A stretch of DNA of 31,317 nt, from positions 1 to 31,317 of the forward strand of contig JAEZIZ010000029.1 of assembly GCA_023415915.1 (NCBI GenBank), written 5' to 3'. This DNA is from Bacillota bacterium. Lineage in GTDB: Bacteria; Bacillota; Clostridia; Christensenellales; SZUA-584. Position numbers and translations under genes: made by a program. Position 1 is the stretch's first letter. Every line of letters starts with the position of its first letter. Below, piece after piece: positions 30,006 through 31,317 of the stretch. Below the pieces are notes generated by a model, which saw only the letters and a program-made list of their open reading frames with translations, searched no databases and was not told the DNA's origin.

Positions 30006-30962
30006 TTACCGTGCCATGCCGTAATTGAGCACGCTCAATGCCGCTTTTTCGTCGGTTATTAAAATGTCGATATATCTGCCGCGCAAGGCTCCCACTATCA
30101 CGTCCGCTTTTTTCTCTCCCGCCGCGGCGCCTATCACCGTAGGTATCCTTTTCAAGTCATCCAGCGATACGGCTATCATCCTGTCGTTGAGCGACGAGTG
30201 GCACAGATGTCCGTTTATATCTATATAGCTGCCGCAGATATCTCCTACGGCGCCTTCGCTTATCAGCTTTTCCGAATCCTGCATCGTTATATGGCCCGAC
30301 CTGAACTGCGCGGAGAGTTCAGGCTTGGTAGACCCGAGCCCTATTATAGCAACGTCGGTGTTCTTTATCTTTTGGAAATGGTTTTTGATATGCGGCTCTT
30401 CCATCAGAAGATCGCGCAATATCTTGCTCTGCACCATGAATGGCGCCTGCAGCAGATAGCTGTCGCCGCCCAGCGCTTTTGCCAGATTCATCGCCATCAT
30501 GTTGGCGTCCGTATCGCTTGTCTTGTTGTCCGTGCCTCCCAGGAGCTGTATGACGTCCGCCTTTATCAAGCTATTTGGCTTTATGTTCTTGACTATGCTG
30601 TGTATCGTTGTGCCCCATGCTATTCCTATCAGCATGCCCGGCGACAGCAGAGACTCTATGTATGACGCCGCGGCTTGCCCCACTTTTTCCTTGTCAGCTT
30701 CCACGCTGTAGCTTTGCGGCACCACTATGGCGGTATCAATTCCGTAGGTCTCCACGATTCTTTTTCCCAGTTCCTTGCCGTACGAGGATACGTCGTCTAT
30801 CTTTATCTGTACTATCCCCTCTTTTATACATGCCTGCAGCAGCCGGGAAACGCTGGGCCGGGAGACGTGTATCTTCTTCGATATTTCCTCCTGCGAAAGC
30901 CCTTCTATATAATACATCTTGGCCACCTGTATCTTTAAATCGCGCCTGTCCGTTTTAACCAC
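30006..30962 (-). CDS. SorC/DeoR-type sugar-binding transcriptional regulator
   Basis: A 318-residue regulator with an N-terminal helix-turn-helix (about residues 17-50: YYIEGLSQEEISKKI-HVSRPSVSRLL) and the large SorC C-terminal sugar-phosphate-binding domain (IGIAWGTTI, VIQLLGG, DVAIIGLGS and the ending RGRYIDILITDEKAALSVL). SorC proteins sense phosphorylated sugars and control adjacent catabolic genes. GTG is the start, since the preceding family-type residues begin here; the predicted promoter leaves a very short leader. Placed at the head of the locus on the same strand, it is the obvious regulator of the compartment. Confidence 0.92.
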   Translation of the reverse strand: MVKTDRRDLKIQVAKMYYIEGLSQEEISKKIHVSRPSVSRLLQACIKEGIVQIKIDDVSSYGKELGKRIVETYGIDTAIVVPQSYSVEADKEKVGQAAASYIESLLSPGMLIGIAWGTTIHSIVKNIKPNSLIKADVIQLLGGTDNKTSDTDANMMAMNLAKALGGDSYLLQAPFMVQSKILRDLLMEEPHIKNHFQKIKNTDVAIIGLGSTKPELSAQFRSGHITMQDSEKLISEGAVGDICGSYIDINGHLCHSSLNDRMIAVSLDDLKRIPTVIGAAAGEKKADVIVGALRGRYIDILITDEKAALSVLNYGMAR

Positions 30963-30974
30963 CGCCTTTGCTTA

Positions 30975-31003
30975 ATGATACTACGGCGTGCCGCGGTGTT
31001 CAA
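30975..31003 (-). promoter_or_regulatory. Promoter of the SorC-family regulator
   Basis: On the minus strand TTGAAC (30998-31003) and TATCAT (30975-30980) are 17 bases apart. The -10 box ends only 12 bases before the GTG start, so the transcript would have a very short leader. Confidence 0.55.
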
Positions 31004-31031
31004 GCATATTTTTTCACGTTTCTTATATCAA

Positions 31032-31045
31032 CGCACATTTGTTCA
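31032..31045. promoter_or_regulatory. SorC-type operator candidate upstream of the regulator gene
   Basis: The plus strand reads CGCACATTTGTTCA, sharing 13 consecutive bases with the site at 29906-29919. It is centred about 70 bases upstream of the predicted start site of the regulator, which suggests autoregulation. Confidence 0.5.
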
Positions 31046-31216
31046 GCTGCATGGGAGGATAAGCTTCTTTGTCCCTTCGGTCCTCAGAATCATCATGCAC
31101 TACCCGCACCACAATAAACGAAAACATCTTCCATCTACGCACAACCCAGCTATAATTGAGATATGGCAAGAGTTCGCATGTCATTGTCACATTGAGGTCG
31201 CCTCTGAATCTGAAAT

Positions 31217-31285
31217 TACCCCTGCTGCAGCACCACACTTTGTCCATTAAGGACGTATAGCAATGTAGCTATTATGGCAGGGGTA
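31217..31285 (+). other. Candidate structured leader at the right edge
   Basis: TACCCCTGC (31217-31225) pairs perfectly with GCAGGGGTA (31277-31285). Between them lie two more perfect small hairpins, GTCC-ATTAA-GGAC (about 31242-31254) and ATAGC-AATGTA-GCTAT (about 31257-31272). This gives a multi-branched fold of 69 bases. A GGAGGG at 31305-31310 close to the window end suggests that a plus-strand gene starts just outside. It matches no riboswitch I can name. The rest of 31046-31216 shows no gene I would support. Confidence 0.4.
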
Positions 31286-31317
31286 GCGCCATAAATTTCA
31301 TCCATGGAGGGTTGTAT

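Noticed and set aside
17631..30962. Glycyl-radical, B12-dependent diol dehydratase or ethanolamine-type microcompartment
   Set aside because: No signature enzyme, activase or reactivase gene of these types is present; aldolases fill the aldehyde-producing role.
31023..31247. 74-codon minus-strand frame at the right edge
   Set aside because: It crosses the operator upstream of the regulator and part of the folded element, has no ribosome site, and matches no known family.
1..31317. CRISPR arrays, prophage, insertion sequences, tRNA or rRNA genes
   Set aside because: No regularly spaced direct repeats, transposase or integrase motifs, or tRNA/rRNA signatures were found.

Overview
The window looks like a chromosomal segment of an endospore-forming member of the Clostridia (Bacillota). 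It carries three small spore-type genes (an alpha/beta SASP, Tlp and a tiny Asn/Arg-rich protein). GC content is moderate and isoleucine is very often encoded by ATA. The dispersed GC-rich hairpin repeats are of a kind I associate with clostridial genomes. The genus cannot be set from sequence alone.

Left part (1-17.1 kb) holds ordinary chromosomal genes in small transcription units. They are a DHA3-type MFS exporter (-), a hypothetical protein plus tlp (+), a 40-residue Asn/Arg-rich protein (-), an alpha/beta SASP (+), a metal-dependent amidohydrolase (+), a ferritin-like protein (-), a six-helix membrane protein (-), a PcrA/UvrD helicase (+), a GNAT acetyltransferase (+), an aldo/keto reductase with an orphan dihydrolipoamide dehydrogenase (-), a hypothetical protein (+), and a 1592-residue secreted multidomain PHP metallohydrolase (-). 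Intergenic spaces carry terminators and at least two families of dispersed hairpin repeats.

Right part (17.6-31.0 kb), all on the minus strand, is a bacterial microcompartment (BMC) locus. It resembles the sugar-phosphate-utilising (SPU) kind, where an aldolase rather than a B12 or glycyl-radical enzyme supplies the aldehyde. Read in transcription order: a SorC-family regulator; then unit 1 (ribulose-phosphate-3-epimerase-like protein, SDR, DeoC-type aldolase with an added C-terminal 4Fe-4S motif, BMC-H, SDR, Gfo/Idh oxidoreductase); then unit 2 with its own promoter (class II aldolase, PduL, PduM-like protein, BMC-P, acylating aldehyde dehydrogenase, PduS, PduT, BMC-H, BMC-P, BMC-H, BMC-P, and a second divergent DeoC). 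A hairpin with a T-run closes the locus.

Inferred metabolism: epimerase and dehydrogenases shape a sugar phosphate outside or at the shell. DeoC-type and/or class II aldolases cleave it to a triose phosphate and a short aldehyde. The aldehyde dehydrogenase makes acyl-CoA and PduL makes acyl-phosphate while recycling CoA. No dedicated alcohol dehydrogenase and no acyl kinase lie in the window, so NADH is probably reoxidised through the PduS/PduT flavin/Fe-S conduit, or by one of the SDRs. Five proteins have amphipathic N-terminal helices like encapsulation peptides. Most notable are the Fe-S motif fused to DeoC, the divergent second DeoC, and two different operator layouts built on an ACATTTGT core: a single site upstream of each of two promoters, and a four-copy array across the third.
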